A DNA stretch of 64,000 nucleotides, from NCBI RefSeq assembly GCF_000786215.1, contig NZ_JROG01000007.1, positions 248,001-312,000 of the forward strand, written 5' to 3'. Below the pieces are notes generated by a model that saw nothing but the letters and a program-made list of their open reading frames with translations, searched no databases and was not told the DNA's origin. Made by a program: the position numbers and the translations under genes. Shown in pieces: positions 1 through 10,971 of this stretch. Each line of letters starts with the position of its first letter. Position 1 is the stretch's first letter. Origin of the DNA: Sphingomonas sp. 35-24ZXX. Its GTDB lineage: Bacteria; Pseudomonadota; Alphaproteobacteria; Sphingomonadales; Sphingomonadaceae.

Positions 1-52
1 GCGCCGCCTGATCGAGCAGGCGATTGCCGCAGAAAGCAGTGCCGCCGCCTGA
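1..52 (+). CDS. C-terminal end of an upstream gene (partial)
   Basis: An open frame entering from the left edge ends at a TGA at 50-52. The last residues read RRLIEQAIAAESSAAA, an alanine-rich tail. Too little is present to name a family. It lies on the same strand as the acylase gene that follows 71 bases later, but no shared operon can be shown. Confidence 0.45.
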   Translation, partial: RRLIEQAIAAESSAAA

Positions 53-123
53 TGCGGTAAATCGCAGCACTACCTACAGCATTGTCAGTAGACGCGCGCC
101 GATTGCTTGATAAGGTGCGCGCC

Positions 124-2283
124 ATGCGTGTGCTCAAACGTCTGGCCCTCGGCCTCCTCGTCCTTATCGCCGTCACCGCGCTGGCGCTCGCCTTGTGGGA
201 GCCGCTGGTGGCTGAATCGGGCAAGGCGCCGCCCGCGCGCACCTATGATGTGGAGATCGTCCGCGACGATTTCGGCGTGCCGCATATCTTCGGCAAGACC
301 GACCCCGACGTCGCCTATGGCGTCGCTTATGCCCATAGCGAGGACGACTTCTCGACGATCCAGGAAGTCGCGGCGATGACGCGCGCGCGCACCGGCGCGA
401 TGACGGGCGCGGATGGCGCGAAGGTCGATTTCGCAGCGCACCTGCTCGACATTCGCGGCACCGTCGATCGCAAGTACGAAACGCTGCCCGCCGATATCCG
501 CGCCCTGCTCGATGCCTATGCCGCGGGCCTCAACCATTATGCCGACAAGCACCCCGAAGAGGTCCGTCTGTCCGGCCTGTTCCCGCTGAACGGGCAGGAC
601 ATCGCCGCCGGGTTCGTGCTGCGCTCGCCCTTTTTCTTCGGGCTCGATTCCGTGCTCGGCGCATTGGTCGAGGGCAAGGACCTGCCGATCGAGGGCGGCC
701 CCAAGCTCTCCGGCCCCAAGGAGAGTGGCAAGGACGTTGCGCGCATCACGCCGATCGGCCCCGAGCCCGACATGAACGGGTCGAACGCCTTTGCGGTCGC
801 ACCGGCGCGCTCGGCCGACAATGTCACGCGGCTGATCTCCAACTCGCACCAGCCCTGGCGCGGCGGCGTGGCGTGGTACGAGCTGGTGGTGCATTCGGAT
901 GAAGGCTGGGATTTCGCGGGCGCGACCTTCCCGGGATCGCCCTATCCGTTCCTGGGCCACAACAAGACCCTGGGCTGGACCAACACGGTCAACCGGCCCG
1001 ACCTGATCGATGTCTACAAGCTCGAACTGAACGACAACAAGACGCAGTACAGACTGGATGGAAAGTGGCGCGACCTTGAATCGAAGCGGGTGTGGCTGAA
1101 GGTGAAGATGGGGCCGTTCACCCTGCCCTATCCGCAGACCGTCTACCGCTCGGTCCATGGCCCGGTGATCGTGAACGCCAAGGGCGCATTCGCGATCCGC
1201 TATGCCGGGATCGACGAACTCAAGATGCTCGAGCAGTATTTCCGCATCAACAAGGCGCGCAATTTCGACGAGTGGAAGGCGGCAATGGCCATCCAGGGCG
1301 TGCCCGCGACCAATTTCATCTATGCCGATGCTGAGGGCAATATCGCCATGGCGTACAACGCGCTGTTCCCGGCGCGCAAGCCCGGTGCAAACTGGCGCGG
1401 CGTGCTGCCGGGCAACCGCAGCGACCTGATCTGGAAGAGCCATCTGCCCTGGGATCGGGTTCCGATGCTGGTCAATCCGGCCTCCGGCTACATCATGAAT
1501 GCCAACAACACGCCCTATGTCGCGGCGGGCCCGGGCGATGAGCTCGACCCGGCGACCTTCTCCCCGCTGATGGGGATCGAAGCCGACATGACCAACCGCG
1601 CGCGGCAAGCGATCAAGCTGTTCGAGGCCGCGGGACAGATCGATGCGGCGACGCTCGATCGGATCAAGTACGATGTCGGCTATGACAAGTCCGATTATGC
1701 CACCGGCTGGATCAATGCGCTGCTGGCGGTCAAGGCCGATGGCGACACGCGCATTCCGCAAGCGCAGGCGCTGCTGCGCGCCTGGGACTGGCAGATGGAC
1801 GGCAAGGGCAAGGGCGATGCCCTGGCGCTGATGCTTATGCGCCCGGCAATGCGGCAGAGCTATCGCCGCCTGCCGCTGCCCGATGCGCGCGAGGAACTGG
1901 TGGCCGCGATCGATCATCTGGAAAAGCACTTCCAGTCGCTCGATCCGAAGCTCGGCACCGTGCTGCGGCTGCGCCAGGGCAAGGTCGACCTGCCGATGGA
2001 CGGCGGTTCGGACACGCTGCGCGCGGCGACCTTGTGGGATGTCGACGAGAAGGACGGGCGCTTTGCCGTCCGCCATGGCGACAGCTTCATCCAGTTCGTC
2101 GAATGGGATGTGGACGGCAAGCTGACGTCGCGGTCTATCCAGCCATTCGGCGCTGCCACCACCCGGCCCGACAGCCCGCATTACACCGACCAGGCCAAGC
2201 TGTTCGTCGAACACAAGACGAAGCCTGTCTATTTCACCCGCGAACAGCTGATGCCGCATGCCAAGCGGCGCTATCGCCCGTGA
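124..2283 (+). CDS. Penicillin acylase family Ntn-hydrolase, exported
   Basis: A 719-residue member of the penicillin amidase family (S45), whose members hydrolyse amide bonds of penicillins, acyl-homoserine lactones or related acyl amides, usually in the periplasm. ATG at 124 is chosen over an upstream TTG at 82 because it gives a clean signal sequence (MRVLKRLALGLLVLIAVTAL). The family block NGSNAFAVAP is present; the Ser after Gly (about residue 220, codon at 781) is the expected N-terminal nucleophile exposed by autocatalytic cleavage into alpha and beta chains. DNNK/WTNTVNRPD motifs of the beta chain follow. Length fits the family. The substrate cannot be told from sequence; acyl-homoserine lactone acylase activity is possible but unproven. 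Confidence 0.9.
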   Translation: MRVLKRLALGLLVLIAVTALALALWEPLVAESGKAPPARTYDVEIVRDDFGVPHIFGKTDPDVAYGVAYAHSEDDFSTIQEVAAMTRARTGAMTGADGAKVDFAAHLLDIRGTVDRKYETLPADIRALLDAYAAGLNHYADKHPEEVRLSGLFPLNGQDIAAGFVLRSPFFFGLDSVLGALVEGKDLPIEGGPKLSGPKESGKDVARITPIGPEPDMNGSNAFAVAPARSADNVTRLISNSHQPWRGGVAWYELVVHSDEGWDFAGATFPGSPYPFLGHNKTLGWTNTVNRPDLIDVYKLELNDNKTQYRLDGKWRDLESKRVWLKVKMGPFTLPYPQTVYRSVHGPVIVNAKGAFAIRYAGIDELKMLEQYFRINKARNFDEWKAAMAIQGVPATNFIYADAEGNIAMAYNALFPARKPGANWRGVLPGNRSDLIWKSHLPWDRVPMLVNPASGYIMNANNTPYVAAGPGDELDPATFSPLMGIEADMTNRARQAIKLFEAAGQIDAATLDRIKYDVGYDKSDYATGWINALLAVKADGDTRIPQAQALLRAWDWQMDGKGKGDALALMLMRPAMRQSYRRLPLPDAREELVAAIDHLEKHFQSLDPKLGTVLRLRQGKVDLPMDGGSDTLRAATLWDVDEKDGRFAVRHGDSFIQFVEWDVDGKLTSRSIQPFGAATTRPDSPHYTDQAKLFVEHKTKPVYFTREQLMPHAKRRYRP

Positions 2284-2290
2284 TTGTCGC

Positions 2291-2318
2291 TTGAAACAAG
2301 GCTCGCAACGCTTATGGT
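2291..2318 (+). promoter_or_regulatory. Possible sigma-70-type promoter for the M16 peptidase
   Basis: TTGAAA at 2291-2296 and TATGGT at 2313-2318 are separated by 16 bases, about 100 bases upstream of the M16 start. The match is moderate and there is no experimental support. Confidence 0.3.
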
Positions 2319-2415
2319 TTCAATCAGCAACCCGAGGCGGCACCGGCGCTCCTGCGACACACCGGTGACACCCGGAAGAACAAACCAATACGCTCCCAAG
2401 AGAGGCTCAATTCCC

Positions 2416-5325
2416 ATGCTCAAGCCCTTTCGTTCGCTTATCGCCGTCTCCTCGCTGGCGCTCGCCGTGGCGCTCGCCCCTGCGCACGCGCAGCAGGCCG
2501 CGCCGGTGGCCGACCTCGTCAAGACGGTCAACATCCCCTATCAGCAGTTCACGCTGTCCAATGGGCTGACCGTGATCGTCCACGAAGATCGCAAGGCGCC
2601 GATCGTTGCGGTGTCGATCTGGTATGATGTCGGCTCGAAGCACGAGCCCAAGGGCAAGACCGGCTATGCCCATCTGTTCGAACACATCATGTTCAACGGA
2701 TCGGAAAACGCCCAGGGCGATTATTTCGAATATCTCAAGAAGCTGGGCGCGACCGATTTCAACGGCACCACCTGGTTCGATCGCACCAACTATTTCCAGA
2801 CTGTGCCCAAGGCAGGGCTGGAAGGCGCATTGTTCCTGGAAAGCGACCGCATGGGCCATCTGCTCAACGGCATCACCCAGGACAAGCTGACCAACCAGAT
2901 CGGCGTGGTGCAGAACGAGAAGCGCCAGGGCGACAACCAGCCTTATGGTCTGGTCGAATACAAGCAGATCGAGATGCTGACCCCGCCCGAGCATCCTTAT
3001 GGCCACTCGACGATCGGATCGATGGCCGACCTCGAGGCTGCCTCGCTCGACGACATGAAGAAGTGGTTCACCGATCACTACGGCCCCAACAACGCGATCC
3101 TGGTGCTGGCGGGCGACATCAACGTTGCCGAAGCCAAGCCGCTGGTGGAAAAGTATTTCGGCGATATCGCCAAGGGCCCTGAAGTTGCCAGGCTGAACCC
3201 GCCGCTGCCGACGCTGGATGCGGAGAAGGTCGCGGTAATGAAGGACAAGGTGCCCACCGCGCGCCTGTATCGCTTCTGGACCGTCCCGGGCCTCAACGAT
3301 CCCGATTTTGCGGCGCTGGATGTTGGCGCGACCGTTCTCGGCGGCCTTGCCAGCTCGCGGCTCGACAACATTCTGGTGCGTGACGAACAGACCGCCGTTG
3401 CGGTCACTGCATCGGCGCAGCCTTTCGTTCATGGCAGTGTGTTCGAAGCCTATGTCGATGTGAAGCCCGGCGCGGACATCGACGCCGTGTCGAAGCGGTT
3501 CGATGCGATCCTCGCCGATTTCATCGCCAACGGCCCGACCGCCGATGAGGTCCAGCGCGTCGCCACGCGTGAGGCCGCAGGCCGGATCACCGGCCTCGAA
3601 CAGGTCGGCGGCTTTACCGGCAAGGCCGTGACGCTGGCCGAAGGTGCCCTCTATTCCGACGACCCCGCCTTCTACAAGAAGCAGCTCGACATGCTCGCGG
3701 CGATGACGCCCGAAAAGGTCACCGCCGCGATGAAGAAGTGGCTGACCCGCCCGGTCGCCAAGCTGCACGTTCTGCCCGGCGAGCGTGATGCCTATGCCGA
3801 TGACGCTGGCGGCGGCGCAGGCCAGGCGACCGGATCGGGCCCTGCGATGCGCACCGGCGTCCTTGCGGCGCCTGCTTTCTATTCGAGCATGGCTGACGAT
3901 GCGATGGCGGCAGGCTCTGCCAGCAAGCAGCCGCTGGCAGCAGTGGACCGCTCGACCTTCCCCGAAGCAGGCAGCGTGCCCGATCTCGATTTCCCCGATG
4001 TCGAGGAAGCCACGCTCTCGAACGGCATCAAGGTGCGTTTCGCCAAGCGGACCGCGGTCCCAGTGGTGCGCGTCGCCGTCAGCTTCGACGCGGGCTTTGC
4101 CAGCGATCCCAAGGACGCACTGGGCACCAACAGCCTGATGATTGCGCTGCTGCAGGAAGGCACGCAGAAGCTCAATTCAGTGCAGCTGGCTGAAGCGCAG
4201 GAGCGACTGGGCACCAACATCAGCGCATCGTCCGATCTTGATCGCACGATCGTGTCGATGAGCGCGATGAAGCCCAACCTCGGCGCATCGCTCGACCTGC
4301 TGGCCGATGTCATCCGCATGCCTGCCTTCGATGCCAAGGAACTGGAGCGCGTGCGCGTGCAGCAGCTGACCCGCATTCAGGCGGAAAACACCCAGCCCCA
4401 GGGCATCGCGCTGCGCAACCTGCCGCCGCTGCTCTACGGCACCAGCCACCCCTATGGCGTGCCGCTGACCGGCACCGGTGATCCGGCCGTGGTCAGCAAG
4501 CTGACCCGCGACCAGATCGCGGCCTATCACAGCCAGTGGATGCGGCCCGAGCGCGCGTCGATCTTCGTCGTCGGCGACACCACGCTCAAGGACATGCTGC
4601 CGATGCTGGAGGCGCGCTTCGGCAAATGGCCGTCGAACCGCATGGCGCTGATGCAGAAGGATTTCAGCGCAGCGATCCCCGAAGGCCAGGGCCGCATCAT
4701 CCTGATCGACCGTCCCAATTCGCCGCAGTCGCTGATTCTGGCGGGTCAGGTGCTCAAAGCCAAGGGCACCGACGATCTGCTCGCGCTGGAAACGGCCAAC
4801 GACATTCTGGGCGGCGATTTCCTCTCGCGCATCAACATGGACCTGCGCGAAACCAAGGGCTGGTCCTATGGCACCCGCACCCTGATCCAGCGCCCCAAGA
4901 ACGACGTGCCGTTCCTCGCGTTTGCGCCGGTGCAGACCAACCAGACAGGCCCTTCGGTCGCTGCGATCATCGAGCAGATGAACGGCTTCATCGGTGACAA
5001 GGGCGTCACCCCCGAAGAGCTGGACCGCACGGTCAAGGGCAACAGCCTGGAACTGGCGGGCACCTACGAGCGCTCGTCCTCGGTGCTCTCGCAGATGCAG
5101 TCGGACGCGCTTTATGGCCGCCCGACCAACTATGCCGAAAGCCTGGCAGCACAGTATCGCGGCATGGATGCCGAAAAGCTCAATGCCGCGATGCGGGGCG
5201 CTCTGAACCCCAAGGCGCTGACCTGGGTCATCGTGGGCGATGCCGCCAAGGTCGAGGAACAGCTCAAGGCATTGAACATGCCGATCGAAGTTCGCCGTGC
5301 TGCCCCGGCAGCCGGAGACAAGTAA
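2416..5325 (+). CDS. Tandem M16 (insulinase/pitrilysin) zinc metallopeptidase, secreted
   Basis: A 969-residue protein with an N-terminal signal peptide (MLKPFRSLIAVSSLALAVAL, cut after AHA) and two M16 repeats. The first half carries the inverted zinc motif HLFEH at residues 86-90, with the further Glu expected near QNEKRQGDNQ. The second half, from about residue 525 (LSNGIKVRFAKRTAVP), lacks the motif, as is usual for the inactive half that closes the clamshell. Such proteins degrade peptides in the periplasm or at the outer surface. ATG at 2416 is preferred over a long unsupported TTG extension because it places the signal peptide at the N-terminus. The next small gene follows 36 bases later and may be co-transcribed. 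Confidence 0.92.
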   Translation: MLKPFRSLIAVSSLALAVALAPAHAQQAAPVADLVKTVNIPYQQFTLSNGLTVIVHEDRKAPIVAVSIWYDVGSKHEPKGKTGYAHLFEHIMFNGSENAQGDYFEYLKKLGATDFNGTTWFDRTNYFQTVPKAGLEGALFLESDRMGHLLNGITQDKLTNQIGVVQNEKRQGDNQPYGLVEYKQIEMLTPPEHPYGHSTIGSMADLEAASLDDMKKWFTDHYGPNNAILVLAGDINVAEAKPLVEKYFGDIAKGPEVARLNPPLPTLDAEKVAVMKDKVPTARLYRFWTVPGLNDPDFAALDVGATVLGGLASSRLDNILVRDEQTAVAVTASAQPFVHGSVFEAYVDVKPGADIDAVSKRFDAILADFIANGPTADEVQRVATREAAGRITGLEQVGGFTGKAVTLAEGALYSDDPAFYKKQLDMLAAMTPEKVTAAMKKWLTRPVAKLHVLPGERDAYADDAGGGAGQATGSGPAMRTGVLAAPAFYSSMADDAMAAGSASKQPLAAVDRSTFPEAGSVPDLDFPDVEEATLSNGIKVRFAKRTAVPVVRVAVSFDAGFASDPKDALGTNSLMIALLQEGTQKLNSVQLAEAQERLGTNISASSDLDRTIVSMSAMKPNLGASLDLLADVIRMPAFDAKELERVRVQQLTRIQAENTQPQGIALRNLPPLLYGTSHPYGVPLTGTGDPAVVSKLTRDQIAAYHSQWMRPERASIFVVGDTTLKDMLPMLEARFGKWPSNRMALMQKDFSAAIPEGQGRIILIDRPNSPQSLILAGQVLKAKGTDDLLALETANDILGGDFLSRINMDLRETKGWSYGTRTLIQRPKNDVPFLAFAPVQTNQTGPSVAAIIEQMNGFIGDKGVTPEELDRTVKGNSLELAGTYERSSSVLSQMQSDALYGRPTNYAESLAAQYRGMDAEKLNAAMRGALNPKALTWVIVGDAAKVEEQLKALNMPIEVRRAAPAAGDK

Positions 5326-5361
5326 GCCTAGTATTTTCAACCACCCAAGAGAGGACTGAAC

Positions 5362-5661
5362 ATGTCAGTAGCTGGACAATATGATTGCGTGACCAAATCG
5401 CCGATGGGCGACCAGAAGTCGGTGCTGACCGTCAATGTCGACGGCGACAGCTGGACCGGATCGAACGCCGGCCAGATGGGCGCGCTCGACATCACCGACG
5501 GCAAGGTCGACGGTAACACGCTGACCTGGACGATGGACATGAAGGTGCCGATGCCAATGAAGCTGGAAGGTACCGCCACCGTCGATGGCGACACCATCAC
5601 CGGCCAGGTCAAGGCAGGCGCCTTCGGCACCATGGCGATGACCGGCACCCGCAAGGCGTAA
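5362..5661 (+). CDS. Small conserved beta-rich protein, unknown function
   Basis: A 99-residue protein without signal peptide or membrane segment. It is made of short alternating polar/hydrophobic strands with repeated VDGDxxxG turns (NVDGDSWTG, KVDGNTLTW, TVDGDTITG), suggesting a small beta-barrel or beta-sandwich. GAGAGGA ends a few bases before the ATG and makes a good ribosome-binding site. It lies 36 bases behind the M16 peptidase and is followed by a clear terminator, so it is probably the last gene of that transcript. I do not recognise a named family. Confidence 0.75.
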   Translation: MSVAGQYDCVTKSPMGDQKSVLTVNVDGDSWTGSNAGQMGALDITDGKVDGNTLTWTMDMKVPMPMKLEGTATVDGDTITGQVKAGAFGTMAMTGTRKA

Positions 5662-5681
5662 GCTTTCGCTGGAATTTCGAG

Positions 5682-5717
5682 AAACCCTCCCCGTGCTCGC
5701 CATGGGAAGGGTTTTTT
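5682..5717 (+). terminator. Intrinsic terminator after the small beta-rich gene
   Basis: Stem AAACCCTCCCC paired with GGGAAGGGTTT around an 11-base loop, followed by six T residues at 5712-5717. The T-run overlaps the stop codon of the convergent NTF2-like gene. Confidence 0.8.
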
Positions 5718-6237
5718 ATGGCCGGTGCGCCGCGACTGGATCGTTGGGATCGGGCGTGTCGGCCGATGACACATGGTTGAGCGCAATCACCCAGCGCCCG
5801 CCAACCCGCCGCATCAGCCGGGTGTTGATGCCATATTGCGGGTCCACAGGCCGGTCGAGGTGATAGCGGCTGATCAGCTGCGCGGCATCCGGCGCCAACA
5901 TCTCCACCTTGATATCATAGAAATGCAGCGTCCCCCGCCGTTCGGGCGCGCCGCCATAATCGCGGACATAATGATCGAGCGTGCCCTGCCAGTCGCGCTG
6001 GAACTGCCCGCGCGAGACGAACACCACACCGGGGTTCTGGAAGCCGCGCATATAGCCTTCGAAATCGCCGCGATTCCAGGCGGCCTGCATGTCGGCGATG
6101 ACCGTGCGAATTTCGGCTTCTGGCGAGGGCGCTTCGGCATGGGCTGGCGCGGCGCAAAGCAGCGCCAGTGCTGCAAATACCCCAAGTCGCCGTCCCTCGT
6201 CACTCCCGCGTACGCGAGGATCCCGCTTTTGCGACAC
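5716..6237 (-). CDS. NTF2-like / SnoaL-type (DUF4440-like) secreted protein; start uncertain
   Basis: The mature part reads as an NTF2-like fold protein: EIRTVIADMQAAWNRGDFEG at the start, then YGINTRLMRRVGGRWVI near the end, with the conserved WNRGDFE-type helix. A hydrophobic stretch GVFAALALLCAAPAHA looks like a signal peptide core. No ATG exists in frame upstream of it. The nearest possible start is GTG at 6237-6235, which sits inside a palindromic repeat (6198-6280) and has no visible ribosome-binding site. The natural 5' end may have been displaced by that repeat, so the gene could be altered or use an odd start. Function is unknown; family members are ligand-binding proteins or small enzymes. 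Confidence 0.6.
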   Translation of the reverse strand: MSQKRDPRVRGSDEGRRLGVFAALALLCAAPAHAEAPSPEAEIRTVIADMQAAWNRGDFEGYMRGFQNPGVVFVSRGQFQRDWQGTLDHYVRDYGGAPERRGTLHFYDIKVEMLAPDAAQLISRYHLDRPVDPQYGINTRLMRRVGGRWVIALNHVSSADTPDPNDPVAAHRP

Positions 6238-6280
6238 ACTCTGCGACGACAGCGGGCCCCCCGCCTTCGCGGGGGTGACG
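6198..6280. repeat. Palindromic intergenic repeat (REP/MITE-like)
   Basis: The ends form an imperfect inverted repeat: 6198-6227 starts CGTCACTCCCGCG and 6251-6280 ends CGCGGGGGTGACG; about 24 of 30 positions pair. This CGTCAC-CCCGCG type of element is common between genes of sphingomonads and relatives (general knowledge). It separates the DUF885 gene from the NTF2-like gene and overlaps the possible 5' end of the latter. Confidence 0.7.
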
Positions 6281-6302
6281 AATTCACAGCGGGTAAAGAG
6301 GC

Positions 6303-8090
6303 TCACTTGCCCGCCTTGGCGAGCTTGGCCTTTTCGGCCGCGATGAACTCTTCCATCTTCTGCTCCATCACCGGCAGCGGGACCGACCCCAGATTGAGGA
6401 AGGTGTCGTGGAACGGCCGCTGGTCGAACGCGGTGCCCAGTTCGGCCTCTGCCTTGGCGCGCATCTTGCGCAAGGATATCTCGCCCAATTTGTACGCCAG
6501 CGCCTGCGCGGGCCAGGAAATGTACCGATCCACCTCGGTCTCGACATCGCGCTGCGCCAGCGCGGTGTGCCCGGCGAGATAATCGATCGCCTTCTGCCGG
6601 CTCCAGCCCTTGGTATGGATGCCGGTGTCGATCACCAGCCGCACCGCGCGCCACATCTCGAAGGTCTGGCGGCCGAACTCTTCATAAGGCGTTTCGTACA
6701 GGCCCAGCTTGGTCCCCAGCCATTCGGTGTACAGGCCCCAGCCCTCGCCATAGCCCGAGAAATAGGTCTGGCGGCGGAAATCGGGCCGGTCGGGCGCTTC
6801 CAGCGCGACGGCGGCCTGGAAGCTGTGCCCCGGAATGCACTCGTGCAGCGCCAGCGCGGTCAGGTTGTACAGCGGCCGTGACGGCAGGTCGTAGGTGTTG
6901 AACAGGCAGCTATCCAGCCCGCCGCGTCCCGAGGTGTAGATCGGCGCGATGACATCGGGCACCGGCAGGATGGTGAAGCGGTAGCGCGGCAGGAAATTGA
7001 ACGTTTCCTTGAGCTTGCCATCCATCCGCTTGGTCACATAAGCCGCGTAGGACAGCAGCTCGCGCGGAGTCTTAGCGTAGAATTGCGGGTCGGTGCGCAT
7101 GAACTGCAGGAATTCGGGGAACGTGCCCTTGAACCCCGTCTCGCGCATCGTCTTCTGCATGTCGGCATCGATCCGCGCGACTTCCTTCAGGCCGATCTCG
7201 TGGATCTGCTCGGGCGTCAGGTCGAGCGTGGTATAGAGCTTGATCTGATCCTGGTAGAAGCGCTTGCCATCGGGCAGCGAATAGGCGTCGATCTGAGTCC
7301 GTGCCTTGGGCATGTATTCGGACCGCATGAAATTGAGCAGCTTGGCATAGGCCGGCACCACCGACGTCTCAATCGCCTTCAGCGCCTCGGCGCGCAGCCT
7401 GGCCTGCTCGTCCGGCGCGATGTTCTGCGGCATCACGCGGAAGGCGTCGTAGAACGGGTTGGCCTCGCCCGCGACGGTATAGGCCTCGATCGTCGCATCG
7501 CGCCCCTCGATGCCGACACGCGGCACCGTATAGCCGCGCGCCAGACCAGCGCGCATGTTGACGATGTTTTCGTCGAAAAAGCGCGGGATGTCGTTCATCC
7601 GCCCCAGATAGCGCTTGTAGCCGGTGGCGTTGCCAAAGCCCTGGCGCGGGTTCAGCCCGCCCCAGAAGAAGGTGTCGCTGTTAAACGGGGCTTCATAGGT
7701 CTTGTACTCGATGCTGTTGGCATTCTCCCACACCGACTGGCGGAACACCGCGGCATTGACCTGCTCGTCGGGCGACAGCTGGTCCATCGGAATGGCATCG
7801 AGCTGTTTGAGGACATCGGTCCAATAGGCCAGCCGCCGCGCCTGCGCCTCGGCGGTTTCGTCCGAGAAGCGATCCCCCTGCACCCAGCGGCCGCCCTCCT
7901 TGACCTGCGCATATTCCTTCTGCCGCCATTCCCATTCGGCATCGTAGAGCGCGCGCAGCTTGGCATCCATTGGGCCGGGGGCGGGCTTCACCGTCGCCGC
8001 TGCAGGCGCGGCTTCCTGTGCGAAAACCGGGCCTGCCCCGAGGCTCGCAGCCCCCAGCAGAAGCGAAACCAGAAGACGTGATGCGCGCAT
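6303..8090 (-). CDS. DUF885 family protein, probable secreted metallohydrolase
   Basis: A 595-residue protein. ATG at 8090 gives a signal peptide (MRASRLLVSLLLGAASLGAG, cut after FAQ). The family hallmark HECIPGH is at residues 416-422, resembling a zinc HExxxGH site, with GYGEGWGLYTEWLG about 40 residues later as the third-ligand region. DUF885 proteins are related to M32/gluzincin peptidases, but their substrates are mostly undefined. An upstream in-frame ATG at 8141 exists but would bury the signal peptide. The gene stands alone, with 146 bases before it that probably hold its promoter. Confidence 0.88.
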   Translation of the reverse strand: MRASRLLVSLLLGAASLGAGPVFAQEAAPAAATVKPAPGPMDAKLRALYDAEWEWRQKEYAQVKEGGRWVQGDRFSDETAEAQARRLAYWTDVLKQLDAIPMDQLSPDEQVNAAVFRQSVWENANSIEYKTYEAPFNSDTFFWGGLNPRQGFGNATGYKRYLGRMNDIPRFFDENIVNMRAGLARGYTVPRVGIEGRDATIEAYTVAGEANPFYDAFRVMPQNIAPDEQARLRAEALKAIETSVVPAYAKLLNFMRSEYMPKARTQIDAYSLPDGKRFYQDQIKLYTTLDLTPEQIHEIGLKEVARIDADMQKTMRETGFKGTFPEFLQFMRTDPQFYAKTPRELLSYAAYVTKRMDGKLKETFNFLPRYRFTILPVPDVIAPIYTSGRGGLDSCLFNTYDLPSRPLYNLTALALHECIPGHSFQAAVALEAPDRPDFRRQTYFSGYGEGWGLYTEWLGTKLGLYETPYEEFGRQTFEMWRAVRLVIDTGIHTKGWSRQKAIDYLAGHTALAQRDVETEVDRYISWPAQALAYKLGEISLRKMRAKAEAELGTAFDQRPFHDTFLNLGSVPLPVMEQKMEEFIAAEKAKLAKAGK

Positions 8091-8236
8091 GGTGAGACCC
8101 CGGACGTAGCTGCGTTGGACGAGCCACATTAGACGCAGCATGCAATCAGATGGTCAAGCAAATAGTATACGAAAAACGACAAGCTATTGAATTGCCGCTT
8201 ATCGTCACTGGACGGCGGGCGAAAACCGGCGCAGCG

Positions 8237-8689
8237 TCAGGCGTCCCGCTTCTTGATCAGCGCCGAGCGCAGGCAGCGGCACACCACCTCGCCGCGCTGG
8301 TTGATCAGCTCATGCGTGAAGGTGACGATCCCGGCGTTGGGGCGCGATTTCGATTCTTTCAGCTCGGTCACCTCGCTGGTCGCGCGCATGGTATCGCCGA
8401 TGAACACCGGCTTGGGCATGACGAGCCTGTCATAGCCCAGGTTCGCCACCAAGGTGCCCAGCGTTGTATCGCCAACCGACAGCCCGATCATCAGGCTGAA
8501 GGTGAAGGTGCCGTTGACGAGGATCTGCCCGAACTCGCTCGCCTTCGCCGCCTCGACATCGAGATGCAGCGGCTGAGGATTGTGCGTCATCGTGCTGAAC
8601 AGCAGATTGTCGGTCTCGGTCACAGTCCGGCGGATCTCATGCTCGATCCGGTCGCCGATCTGCCACTCGTCGAAAAACTTGCCTGCCAT
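8237..8689 (-). CDS. MaoC-family (R)-hydratase / dehydratase
   Basis: A 150-residue hot-dog-fold protein. Family blocks are visible: [11 protein letters not shown] at the start, the catalytic-type D/H region HNPQPLHLD, and the [17 protein letters not shown] helix. MaoC proteins hydrate enoyl-CoA or dehydrate hydroxyacyl-CoA. Its ATG follows directly on the TAA of mccA (TAAATG), so the two are translationally coupled and it belongs to the leucine/isovalerate catabolic operon. No crotonase-type methylglutaconyl-CoA hydratase is present in the operon, so this protein may supply that step; that is an inference. Confidence 0.88.
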   Translation of the reverse strand: MAGKFFDEWQIGDRIEHEIRRTVTETDNLLFSTMTHNPQPLHLDVEAAKASEFGQILVNGTFTFSLMIGLSVGDTTLGTLVANLGYDRLVMPKPVFIGDTMRATSEVTELKESKSRPNAGIVTFTHELINQRGEVVCRCLRSALIKKRDA

Positions 8690-10573
<1,884 letters not shown>

Positions 10574-10589
10574 GGGGTGCAACCTTCTT

Positions 10590-10618
10590 CGTCACCCTGA
10601 ACTTGTTTCAGGGTCCAT
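10590..10618. repeat. Left inverted repeat of the GIY-YIG unit
   Basis: 29 bases that are exactly reverse-complementary to 10961-10989. The core is CACCCTGAACTTGTTTCAGG. The repeat is itself a hairpin: ACCCTGAA and TTCAGGGT pair around a short loop. It is outside the coding part of the nuclease gene. Confidence 0.9.
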
Positions 10619-10641
10619 GGTGCGGCATTGCTAGGGGCCTG

Positions 10642-10971
10642 ATGGACCGGCAACCGTGCGTCTACATTCTGGCCAGCGACGCCTATGGCACGCTGTACAT
10701 CGGCGTAACATCGAACCTGATCGGTCGTCTGCACCAGCACCGCACTAGCGAGATCAAGGGCTTCACCTCGCGCTACAGCGTCCATCGCCTCGTCCGCTTT
10801 GAACTGTTCGATACCATGGAAGGCGCGATCGAACGGGAAAAGCAGCTCAAACGCTGGCACCGGCAGTGGAAGATCAACCTGATCGAAAGCGAAAACCCTC
10901 AGTGGATCGATCTGGCGGTGGGCTTTGGTTTTGATCCTGTGCCGCCGCGCGGCAGGCGAGATGGACCCTGA
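10642..10971 (+). CDS. Single-domain GIY-YIG nuclease
   Basis: A 109-residue protein with the GIY-YIG core: VYILASDAYGTLYIGVTSNL at residues 6-25 (VYI...YIG), the catalytic Arg in LIGRLHQHR, and a late Glu in EREKQLKRW. It belongs to the small UPF0213/YhbQ-like group of GIY-YIG proteins. ATG at 10642 starts just before the domain. The stop codon (10969-10971) lies inside the right inverted repeat. The gene is antiparallel to the surrounding mcc operon and occupies almost the whole space between mccB and mccA. Function is unknown; the arrangement suggests a mobile unit. Confidence 0.9.
   Translation: MDRQPCVYILASDAYGTLYIGVTSNLIGRLHQHRTSEIKGFTSRYSVHRLVRFELFDTMEGAIEREKQLKRWHRQWKINLIESENPQWIDLAVGFGFDPVPPRGRRDGP

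Noticed and set aside
85-2259. 724-residue open frame antisense to the penicillin acylase gene
   Set aside because: GC-rich codon bias keeps the opposite frame open; the product has no domain pattern and the plus-strand frame encodes a clear family.
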